In this document: positions 47,204 through 57,374 of the stretch, piece after piece | How positions within the stretch are numbered: position 1 is the first letter of the stretch | How the letters are laid out: every line of letters starts with the position of its first letter | Assembly (NCBI RefSeq): GCF_032362555.1 | Contig: NC_083510.1 | Coordinates: forward strand, 1,639,501-1,703,500 | Direction: 5' to 3' | From: Amyelois transitella | Taxonomy: Eukaryota > Arthropoda > Insecta > Lepidoptera > Pyralidae | Length of the DNA: 64,000 nt | Notes under the pieces: generated by a model | Told to the model about the DNA's origin: nothing | Seen by the model: only the letters and a program-made list of their open reading frames with translations | Databases searched by the model: none | Program-made: the position numbers and the translations under genes

Positions 47204-50200
47204 ATGGCTGGAAATAATACAGAAGAAGTGGAGGTAGGTTTAATTTGTTGTTTGTAATTATCAATATTTATTCTACCCTTATTTTTGTAAGCTAAAATGT
47301 CTCTTTCTACTTTTTTTTCTAAGAAATGCTGATGTGGCTGTACTTACTTTCACTGTAGCATTTGTTTCATGTCCATCGGTTTTATAAGCGAATAAACCAT
47401 TTCCGTGTTAGAATTATTGTACATTTACGTGTTATTGACACGAAATATTTTATTTAAATCAAAGGTTATAAGTTTAAAATACCGAAGTAAATTTTAGGTT
47501 AGTTTCATAAAAAATGACTTGTGTGTTCAAGGGTTCTGCCTCCACCGAGACCAAAACGAACAATACCGCCGAGCTCCCGCCAGAGTTCCTCATCAAACAT
47601 CCACTGCAGAACACATGGAGTCTCTGGTTTTATGATAATGATAGAAATAAGACTTGGGAAGAAAATTTGATTGAGTTGACCACATTTGATACTGTCGAGG
47701 ATTTTTGGAGGTATGATAATATATGTAAAGCATTATATTAATTTGTTGTTCACTCAGTAATGCGATAATTCTATTCATTTTATGAGTTCAAATATATATT
47801 CAGAGTTAAGTGCAAAAATATAGCTAAGATACTGATTTAAACAAAATATTTCATCAATATAAATCAAACATAACCCCTTTTTTCTGTAGTGGTTACATTC
47901 ATTTATAATTTATAATGTATAATATACATACATATAATGAAAACACTGTACAAATTTCTAATTGAAAAATTGTGATCATTGTGTTTCATTCAGAAACTAG
48001 ATTCCAGTAAATTTATTAATCATACCAAGTGATGTTATCATGTCTTAAGGTTACATTAGTGGGATTGAATCATCAAATTGTTGTTAAACAGAGTAGGTAT
48101 AAATTGTCTATGAATATGAATATCTTAAGTAGTGGGAAATTAAGATTTAATATTAATTGTATTTAGGTATGTGATATTTATAGTATCATTTATATTTATA
48201 TACATCTCAATTATCATATAGCTTACTAATTGGAAATTGTATTGTGTGTTTTCCAAGCAAACTAAATAAATGTACCTGCATAAGTACATAATTATACTAA
48301 CTGGTGAGGCATAATGGGAACTAAAGAGATAAGTGTGAGAGTGCAAGTAACAGAGGCCATCTTACATTTTGATTTGTTTATATTCCTTAAAACTACCTTA
48401 AGAAAAATCTTGATACCAAGTCTTGTCATAGAAAATGTTGCTTCAAGACCACATTGTTTACCATAATCCAGCGACAGCTGAGATTATTTGCTTTTAGAAA
48501 CCAGGAACCTGTTGACTACAGTTAAAGACACATTGCATATTTTGTAACTACCGCTATAACTTTAGTATGCATTCAGGGCCACTGATGTAACCAATATCCT
48601 TTTTTAAACATTCAAGAATGCAAACGTGTACAATACATAGATAACACTCACATTGAATGTGAATTTTAATATTTGTTACATCACTATTCAGGGCATTTGA
48701 AGCGTCCCAGTGTTGTTTATGCTAAGCTTTACACATGATTATGAAAGCAGCCTCTTTATGGAAACCATCCATGTAGCTACATACATACACATATCATCTC
48801 TATCCCTTAAGGTGTAGATGTCACAAGTGTATAGTGAGAGAATTATGATTCAAGAGAGTGATTAGAAGATAGTACAGGTAGAATTCCTAAGAACATCTCA
48901 ATTAAACTTTTGCCTTGAACCTATTAAACAATTTGAAGGCCTCTGTGGGGCAGAGGTAGTGCGCTTGCCTGTGAGACACAGTACATCGCAGGTTCAAATC
49001 CCGAAAAATAAACTTATAACGATTGGCCTGGGTATAGGATGTTAATCTATATGAATATTTATTATAAAATATAACTTACTCGAGTTGGTATGTCATAATT
49101 GAAGTTTCTAACTTATTTTGAGGCTGACTCAATTACTGAGCAATTGGTTGTGATTTAAAATACGCCAATTTATTTTCAGACTGTACCATCACATTAAACT
49201 GCCTTCCGAGCTGCGTCAAGGCCACGACTATGCGGTGTTCAAGCAAGGAATCCGCCCCATGTGGGAAGACGATGCCAACAAGATGGGCGGCCGGTGGCTA
49301 ATCAGCTTGGAAAGGAAACAGCGCACCACGGATCTTGATAGATTCTGGCTAGATGTAGTAAGTATACATATTGTATTAGACATGTGGGTGCCCTGTGGTT
49401 CCTGGCACTAATAGAGTGGCCCTATCTCTTTCCTATGGATGTCGTAAAAGGCGACTAAGGGATAGGCTTATTAAATTGAGATTCTTCTTTTGGGTGATGG
49501 GCTAGCGACTTGTCGCTATTTGAATCTTATTCTATCATCAAGCCAAATAGCTGAATGTGGCTTATCAGTCTTTTAAGACTGTTAGCTCTGTCTACCCCGC
49601 ATGGGATATAGACGTGATTATATGTATGTATGTTCATGTTGATAAGGATGACTCTTAAAATACGCCAATGAAGATAATATTAATAAATAGATACCCTAAT
49701 GCTCATATTACAGGTTCTCCTTCTCATTGGCGAAAATTTCGAGCACCCTGAGGAAATATGCGGCGCCGTCGTCAATGTCAGAGCAAAGATTGATAAGATT
49801 GGTTAGTTGTGTGTTAATATTACAGAATTATTAATAATACCGTTTAGTTCCCGGCACCAATACAAAAAAGAGCAGGACCACTCCATCTCTTTCCCATGGA
49901 TGTTGTAAAAGGCGACTAAAGGATAGGTTTACAAACTTGGGATTCTTTTGTTAGGCGATGGGCTAGCAACCTGTCACTATTTGAATCTCAATTCTAGCAT
50001 TAAGCCAAATAGATGAATGTGGCCATTCAGTCTTCAAGCCTGTTGGCTCTGTCTACCCCGCAAGGGATATAGACTATAGTAATTAGATACTATAGTCTAG
50101 ATAGATTAGAGTAATTATCACAAATCTGCACAGAAATTTGATTTTTATATACATACATTCATAGATAAGCCACCTTAAGCTTTTTGGCTTGGTAATAGTT

Positions 50201-50983
50201 AGATTCAAATAGAGTCAGGTTGCTAGCCCATCGCCTAAAAGTAGAATCACAAGTTTATAAGCCTTTCCCTCAGTCGCCTATTACGACATCCATGGGAAGG
50301 AGATGGAGTGGTCCTATTCTTAAGTGCCGAGAACCACAGGGCAATTAGATTTTTCCATACCTATGGACGTTAGCTGGAAGAGTACTTGAGTGGTGTTTAA
50401 GGATAAAGTCACCTTTTTCTTGCATAGTTATTAATTATTTGTGAATATTGAATATTGTATGTTGTCAATAAAGAGTTGTACTTGTAATTTTATTGTACAT
50501 TCTGCAAAGAAAGTAGCAAAGAAAAAATAATTATGCAAGGGTCGTGGCAAGTGAGACCCTGGAAATATAATATATATAATAATAGCCAAATAGCTGAACG
50601 TGGCCTATAAGTCTTTTTAAGACTGTTGGCTCTGTCTACCCCGCAAGGGAAATGGACGTGACTATATGTATGTATAATAGTCTGCCCACCCTGGAAAGAG
50701 GCGAACAACTGTCGCTGTCCCTTTTCACTTCATAACAAAAAGCGAAATGGCCTTTCGCGTGATAAAAACAGCGTTGCGCTTGTAATGCTCTGGTCTGGTT
50801 TATTAATTTTTTGTTACTCGTTCAGGTATCTGGACAGCGGACACATCTAAGCAGCACGCTAACATAGAAATTGGGAGGAAGATTAAGGAGCAGCTGGGTA
50901 TCCACGGCAAGATCGGCTTCCAGGTCCACAGAGACACCATGGTTAAGCACAGTTCCGCAACCAAGAATCTTTACACCGTTTAG
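47204..50983 (+). CDS. eukaryotic translation initiation factor 4E (canonical copy)
   Basis: eIF4E binds the mRNA 7-methylguanosine cap and recruits eIF4G for initiation. Exons are 47204-47233, 47532-47710, 49180-49357, 49714-49801 and 50826-50983, 210 residues with phases 0, 2, 0, 1. The conserved body starts HPLQNTWSLWFYDND. Cap-sandwich Trp residues are W52 (NKTWEEN) and W98-E99 (RPMWED), with R152 and K157 for the phosphates and W161. W69 in VEDFW serves eIF4G/4E-BP binding. The end SSATKNLYTV keeps the serine that corresponds to the MNK site (S209 in human). Exon 1 codes only ten residues. Introns carry four RTE-tailed SINE copies and one tRNA-SINE. A second, divergent copy with the same phases follows 1.9 kb downstream. 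Confidence 0.96.
48938..49145 (+). mobile_element. tRNA-derived SINE
   Basis: Head 'ggggcagaggtagtgcgctt' and 'aggttcaaatccc', then 'gattggcctgggtataggat'. Ends about 35 bases before eIF4E exon 3. Confidence 0.85.
49387..49632 (+). mobile_element. RTE-tailed SINE
   Basis: From 'gtgccctgtggttcctggca' to 'gacgtgattatatgtatgta' in the intron after eIF4E exon 3. Confidence 0.85.
49846..50085 (+). mobile_element. RTE-tailed SINE
   Basis: From 'gtttagttcccggcaccaat' to 'ccgcaagggatatagacta', in the last eIF4E intron. Further fragments in the same intron are at 50196-50340 (reverse) and 50574-50672 (forward). Confidence 0.85.
50709..50800. repeat. degraded relative of the 4501-4583 hairpin element
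   Basis: 'aactgtcgctgtccc' and 'gataaaaacagcgttgcgct' correspond to 'aactatcgctgtccc' and 'aataaaaacggcgtcgcgcg' at 4531-4580. It ends just before the last eIF4E exon. Confidence 0.5.
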
Positions 50984-52873
50984 TCATCATTATTTAGTGT
51001 ATCACAAACATAACTCTAGTGTGTGAGGTAGAGTTTGGGCGAACGCAGACATTTTCTATTTTATATGGATCAATCTCGACTTTTGAAGAGACATTGTTTA
51101 TCCGTTTGTAGGTTGACACGATATTTTTTTTCCCTATACATTTCGCGACTTAAAAAATTGGAGAAAATGCCTAACTAAAATGTCTTGTCTAGGGTGAATT
51201 CATTATCGTGTTGTCTATGAAAGTGGGTTCTGAATGAAAGAGGTAAATGAAAGAGGTTGTATATTTTTCAATCAATTCATACAAGTACGAAATACGGAAA
51301 TCATTACCTCATTTGTTTTACAAAAGAAAAAAGTATTGAATTAAAATTACACAAAACTTCAATAAAAAGGTAAGATATACGCTAATTCGTAAGCACCAAA
51401 GCAGTTAAGAGTATGTCTTTGATTGTAGTTGCCCCTAAGTTATCTCGACTCATAAGCTATTGTTAAGTTTCAATATAGATAGAGATTTTTATTTAACAGA
51501 AGTAGGTATACTTTAGGTTGTCGTTTCGATAGTTTCACACATTATTCTTTTATCGTCAACATCTCGTGACGTGGCGTTATCGTCGCTGAATAAAATTTAA
51601 GTCTGATTTTATTAAACTGAGCTTGAGTATGTTTGTCGATATGGCACATAGATTTAAGGTTGTATGGGACGCTGTCGTTTCCTTTATTGATATACAGAGT
51701 GTCTGAATTCATATAATTGCCAGTAGGCAGCATCAAACTTAGCAATCCTTGTCGCACACTGGTGACTAAAGCCGGTTTCACACTGGGACAACGAAGACCA
51801 ATGAATGTGTACAACTGTGCATGTAAGTTTGTAGGCTCTCGAATGCAGGCATTAGAGACAAGACCGTACGAACAGGACGATGAGAAGCGAAACACATTCG
51901 TTGGCGTTTTTTGGGTCTTGGTGTGTACGCCGCTTAATAAGGTGCAAAAAGTCAAGTCTGAGAAAATAGTTGATACCGATATTGTATTTGCATTCTGATA
52001 AAAGCCTTTATATACATAACATTAAAAGGTTATACATTATTATAGTATGCAAAACTGTCATTAAAATGACTTAGAATTTAGACCCTTTGTTTTTCATTAT
52101 TAATTTTAAATTGTAAAACTTAACAGATGATATTTTTACATTTAACAGCTGGTTTTTTTATGTATTGTCTCGCTTGTATATTTTAGTTTAACACCCGGGT
52201 ATTGCCTGTCATAAGTTCTTATAAATTACTGTTTGCATTTGGTATTATTGTCAGTCAAACGATATTTTTGGTATTTTATAAAGAAAATTATGCTACACTT
52301 TAGTTTTATTCTTGATTATTTTCTATCCCTTTTTTAAGGAGAGCGATGATATGATTTTGTCCATATTCGTATGATATCAGTTATTTCTGTGGAAGGCGAC
52401 TGTTACTAGTCCATCGCCTTAGGCCCAAAAGAAGAATCCCAAGTATATTAGCCTATCCCTGTAGTTTTCGCTGTAGAATCGCTATGATTATAAATAATAA
52501 AACTAAATTATAATCTCAGGTTGTGTTTAATAAAAAAACTGTAAAATTTCTTCAATATTCCAAAATTTATATGGTATGTAATATTTTCATTTTTGCATTG
52601 TCTTACTATTGCACAAAAATAAGCTTATATCTCTTATTTAAAAGTTAAATAAAGAAGAAGTCTCGTAGAAAACTATAAATACTCTATGCCTCTTGCGTTT
52701 CTACTTTTCTACCATTTAAAACATTTTTCTTAACACTGGCAACATAGATTCCGGGATTTTCCCAGCTACGATATGTATTTATACAGAATTTGAACTGGCG
52801 GATTGATGGTGCAGTTTAACTGTAAGGAGAGTGTCGTCTTACTATATTATTGCTCAAGATTTTTTCAGCCAAA
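50984..52873. other. region between the two eIF4E genes
   Basis: Probably the eIF4E 3' UTR (AATAAA at 51361-51366) and the promoter of the second copy. A 137-codon minus frame (51542-51955) and an overlapping plus frame (51717-51998) have no recognisable domain or splice context. A short SINE fragment is near 52395-52460. Confidence 0.5.
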
Positions 52874-55800
52874 ATGGACAAGAAATCTGGGAACGTAAGT
52901 ACCTAAATTTCTTTAATTATTTCTTCGTTATTTGGATAAGAAGATACTTTGAGAATTCACAAAAGTTTCTGTAACTACTTTGTATTTTACTTCAGTCAAA
53001 GTATAGTGTACTATGTACATACATACATATGGTCACGTCTATATTCCTTGCGGGGTAGACAGAGCCAACAGGCTTGAAAAGACTGAATGGCCACGTTCAG
53101 GTCTTTGGTTTAATGATAGAATTGAGATTCAAATAGTGATAGGTTGCTCGCCCATCGCCTAAAAAAGACTCCCAAGTTTGTAAGCCTATTCCTTAGTCGC
53201 CTTTTATGACATCCATGGGCAAGAGATGGAGTGGTCCTATACTTTTTTGTATTGGTACCGGGAAACACACGGTACCTAGACTAAATACCTATTCTGAATA
53301 GTTCTATTTTCACAAATTAATTATCATGTAAGTTTAAGTCATTCAGTATCTCTCAGCGTCTTTACAAATTAATCAAAAGGTAGGTACTCTGGGTATTGAA
53401 ACTTTAATGTTTGTCACACGGTCGAATCGAATAAGTTTCTAAAAGTACCTATCACATAGTAGTTACCATCTATAAACATTAAACATAGTACCTACGTAGG
53501 TATTTCTAAGTTTTTAATTTAGGTAGGTAGGTACTCAAACAAAACAATATACCTACCTACCCAGACAAAATTCAGTCTATTCCGTCTTTAATGTTTAAAT
53601 CAGTAGGGCTAGGGTTCCGAAAGATATGATATATGTGGCACACCGCTCTATGCGTTCGATATGTTATCGGTGACTTACTGGAAATTATATATCTTACCTA
53701 CCTATGTATGCCTACGCCGATACGATACACTACTGAATCATTGTTTAGAAAGGTATACGTATTTTGCATTGTATTGCTATTATATCAATGAATGAATTAT
53801 TGTTTAGAAAGGTATACGTATTATGCATTTTATTGCTATTATAGCAAGCCTTAGTTTATAAGCAGAAGGTATGGTATTGTAGCGGGAGCGATGTTTCGGG
53901 TCAACCGCCACCAAAGGGAAGATCTTCCGCCAGGCTAGGTGTTATGCCTCCTGGGGAACCGCGGCTTTGACGATGTTGTGTGATGTCGCCACAGTATTGT
54001 ATAGCTTGGTTTGTACCTACAAACTTACCTCAGTTAGTTAGTACATGGTACGTCAGTTCTACTAAATGTAAACATTATGCATAAGTACTTTCTGATACCA
54101 CCGAAGCAACAGTGAGAAGACTTCTTTGCGTGTTCACAGAGATGTTAGGTTACGTAGGTATAATTTAACATAAGTTAAATTACTGCAAAGTTTCACAAAA
54201 ATCCGTTCAGTAGGTAGTTTTAGTGTTTAAGAGTAACAAACACACATTGTTAGTTACTTACAAACTTTCGTACTTATAATTACTATAATAATACTTTTAT
54301 TATCAATGTTATGGAGTCGTTATGCCCGGTAGACACGTATAAATTTAAAATGATTATTTATAATTTTAAAAATATTGCTAATATTAGTAACAAGGTTAGA
54401 GAAAGATTAGTAGAATAGGAAAGGACAAACAATAAAAATCTTTCCTCTTTTTGATATTGATAATTAGGTATCGATATATTTATTTTTAAGCAACAGTCAA
54501 AAAATGAGGCCACCACAAATGTTGAAGAAGTTACGACGAAGGCTGAGGTTATGACCACGGAGCCTTCAGAACGGTGCAAGCATCCTCTGGAAAACACGTG
54601 GAGTTTCTGGTTGCAAGCCAACAACAAGAAGGAGTGGAAGGACAACCTCGTGGAACTTACCAGTTTTGACACCGTAGAGGATTACTGGTGGTAGGTAAAC
54701 ACCCAATTAAATTAATAATATTTATGTGAGGGTGTAATAAAAGCTTGCATGAAGACAGTTATGAATGTGGATGAAGCGAAGGAAGTATGCAGAGATCGTG
54801 GCAATTGGAAAGAGGTAGTCTCTGCCTACCCCTACGGGAAGGAGGCGTGATTTTATGTATGTATGTATGTGTAATAAACCTGTCTTTGCTGCAAACTCAG
54901 AGCCCAAAGTGATGGTTCAAATAAAAAAAAGAGAGCCTATTTTCGATTGATCGGTTATGGCTTTTGACTTAAAAAAAGCGTGATGCAGTTTTGAATTCTA
55001 CCGCGGCCATATTGGAGCAAGACTTGCCCACAATGAATATACCTACCAAATGATGCTTTGCGATATTAAAAAATCTGCACTTACAGACAACTAGTTGTCT
55101 TAAATTAAATTTTAATAAGGGTTAGACTCCTATCAAAGTTGGGTAGGTAAGACGGCAGTGGCTTTGTGTAAAGAATGTAAATATCCCAAGGCTCAATAAA
55201 GTTTATGACTCTCGCTTTTTAGTTTATACCATTACATGAAGTTGCCTTCCGAGCTGACTTTGGGGCAGGACTATGCCGTGTTCAAGAAGGGCATTGAACC
55301 GACGTGGGAGGACAAAGAAAACAGGCAAGGGGGCAGGTGGATGATCATGGTCGAGAAGGGGAACTACGAAAAACTGGACCGGATCTGGCTGGATACTGTA
55401 AGTTTAAGTTGACAAAAGTATCTCGATTAAATCGGAGACGTTCCTCCAATCGTCCTCATATCTTGAGCTGGAACGCCACTGAAATATGATCAAAGACTTT
55501 TTTATTAATATTGGTTTACATTGATCATTGAGTTGTGCTACAGCTGAAGTTAGTCGCTCGATAAGTCTATTTGAAAGGCCAGAGAAAGGATTCACTAAAC
55601 TGATGAATAAAATATTGATTAATGCAGAAGAAGTAAAAGAAGTATCCAGGGTTGGGGGCAAGCTTGCGGATGTTATTTTCCTTGGTAGTTGTTGGAATAA
55701 AAGACTTTCAGTTGATGAAATTAAGCTAGCATAAATAGATTACGATATGTCACGTCTACATCCATTGCGGTGTAGACAGATCCAACAGTTTTGGCAAGAC

Positions 55801-57027
55801 TGATAGGCCACGTTCTGCTGTTTGGCTTAATGATAGAATTGAGATAAGATAAGGGTAAGGCTGAGGTAAAGGTCTTTTTACACACGTTAATAAACTGCTT
55901 CTGTTTTTCAGGTTCTAATGGTGATCGGCGAAAATTTTGGGGACCAAAATGAGTCAATTACGGGGGTCGTAGTGAATGTTAAAGCCTACTCAAAAATTGG
56001 TAACTAAAGCAATTATACCCTTAAAAACTAATATTACCTATTCTCCGCCTACCCCTCCGGGAAAGAGGCGTGATTTTATGTATGTATTACCTATTAGTAT
56101 TACACACAGACACATTTATATCGTATTTGAAGATTGCATTGAGATAGGTTGCTAGTCTATCGCCTAAAATTTGAATCGATGTTCATTTACACTCTCCCGG
56201 GGGAAAAGTAGCTGGCATACAATGTTTTCCGCGATCAGGAGGTGTGCTAGGTTGCGGAGGTCAGACCTGAGTCGCTTTGTGTTCTAACCTGACTGCCCAA
56301 TCCAGGATCCTGGTCACAGGTGGACCCCGGGCTCTTCGATTAAAGCGCAACCGAAATTAACGCCGCCGGGGCTTCATATTATGTAAACCATCCTCAAGTT
56401 GTTGACCTTTTGTGGCTCTTTTATCGTAATGGAACAAAGTATCACTATAACGATACTTTGTTTCAAACATCTTCTTCTAAATAGGTATAAAAAGACAAAT
56501 AACGTTTCATAACTTCGTTGATAAAAGAGGACGCTGACTGACCGTTAAAAAAAGCCGCAGGGTTAACCGATTTGAAATTTGACATGTAGTTTCCTACGTG
56601 GTTTCTCAACATTCCCGCAGGAAAGGTAATAAGCGGTATTTAACTTCACGCGAGCGGAACAAAATATCGCTAATTGATTGGTATGACACTCCTCTTTCCC
56701 GGAGGGGTAGACAGAGACTACATCTTTCCCCTAGCCACCCTTCTTTCATATGTACTTCTTTAGTTTCATTCACATTCAAACACAACTCTCTTCACGCAAA
56801 CTCGTCTGTTTCGGGTACTTTTGACCTAAGGACGTCCCTAATTTGATCATGGTACTTTCGTCAAAGTAATTATTTTGTCTAATTTGTTTCCAGGGGTTTG
56901 GACGAAAAATCATGCGGATAAAAATACCGTAATGCGAATCGGACACACACTCAAGTCGGTGCTTAGAATCAGACGACTCATTGAATACATGCCACATAAC
57001 ACGTCCAAAATTATATATTCCATTTGA
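52874..57027 (+). CDS. divergent eIF4E paralogue (eIF4E-2)
   Basis: Exons are 52874-52894, 54497-54690 (or from 54491), 55223-55397, 55912-55999 and 56894-57027, 203 residues (205 with the upstream acceptor). The phases 0, 2, 0, 1 equal those of the neighbouring eIF4E, so this is a tandem duplicate. The fold core is kept: HPLENTWSFWLQANN, KEWKDNLVELTSFDTVEDYW, TWEDKENRQGGRWMIMVEKG and LDRIWLDTVLMVIGENF. Both cap Trp residues, the Glu of WED and the VEDYW Trp remain. The phosphate-binding region differs (VKAYSKIGVW against VRAKIDKIGIW: Arg to Lys and one residue fewer). The C-terminus is rewritten (RRLIEYMPHNTSKIIYSI) and lacks the MNK-site context. It may have altered cap preference or tissue-restricted use, as other insect eIF4E paralogues do; that is inference. 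Confidence 0.9.
53018..53275 (-). mobile_element. RTE-tailed SINE, near-full reverse copy
   Basis: From 'catacatatggtcacgtcta' to 'attggtaccgggaaacacac', in the first eIF4E-2 intron. Confidence 0.87.
53734..53846. repeat. tandem duplication, period 59
   Basis: Two units (53734-53787, 53793-53846) share 'attgtttagaaaggtatacg' and 'attgctattata' with about five differences. In eIF4E-2 intron 1. Confidence 0.85.
53881..53990 (-). repeat. interspersed repeat, reverse copy
   Basis: Its reverse complement matches 32040-32155: 'cctagcctggcggaagatct' and 'tccctttggtggc'. In eIF4E-2 intron 1. Confidence 0.65.
54740..54875 (+). mobile_element. RTE LINE 3' tail, forward
   Basis: Reads KACMKTVMNVDEAKEVCRDR, then GNWKEVVSAYPYGKEA and (tatg)n. 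A 45-base bare tail of the same family is at 56041-56085. In eIF4E-2 intron 2. Confidence 0.82.
55745..55850 (-). mobile_element. RTE-tailed SINE, partial reverse copy
   Basis: 'cacgtctacatccattgcgg' to 'cttaatgatagaattgagat', in eIF4E-2 intron 3. Confidence 0.75.
56230..56380 (+). repeat. SINE-body fragment
   Basis: 'gttgcggaggtcagacctga' and 'gtcgctttgtgttctaacct' match the body of the element at 5655-5790. In eIF4E-2 intron 4. Confidence 0.55.
56688..56860 (-). mobile_element. RTE LINE 3' tail, diverged reverse copy
   Basis: 'cctctttcccggaggggtag', 'cattcacattcaaacacaac' and 'ggtacttttgacct' match the reverse copy at 42258-42463. In eIF4E-2 intron 4. Confidence 0.72.
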
Positions 57028-57309
57028 AGCAAGTAAATAATATAATAAGTGTTCTCTTTTTTATAATTTTTTATGTGTTCACCCATAGACAACGAATGTC
57101 TACGGGTCAAGATAATCTTGGGAAGGCAATGTCTGTGACTGCTTGTATCTACCTCTTTAATTTTTATTTGCGTTAAAAGTTAAAATTGTTTTTTTTTGCA
57201 GCTATTAGTGAATTTTATACATTTTAGGTTCTCACCATTAATTGACATGACCAATATTTTTTTAAGGATGATTAAATGTTAGAAATGTAAATCGAAGACG
57301 TGTAATCTA

Positions 57310-57315
57310 AATAAA
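57310..57315 (+). terminator. candidate poly(A) signal of eIF4E-2
   Basis: AATAAA 283 bases after the eIF4E-2 stop, facing the RPGR signal 24 bases away. Confidence 0.6.
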
Positions 57316-57338
57316 TTATATTTAGCAATAATATAAAC

Positions 57339-57344
57339 TTTATT
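57339..57344 (-). terminator. candidate poly(A) signal of the RPGR-like gene
   Basis: TTTATT on the plus strand is AATAAA on the minus strand, about 30 bases after the RPGR stop. The 3' UTR would be only about 50 bases. Confidence 0.6.
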
Positions 57345-57374
57345 GATTAACATCTGGAGAAGACGAAATGTTTC

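Noticed and set aside
51542-51955. A 137-codon minus-strand gene between the eIF4E copies
   Set aside because: No domain, no splice context, and an overlapping open frame on the other strand. It is more likely eIF4E 3' UTR.
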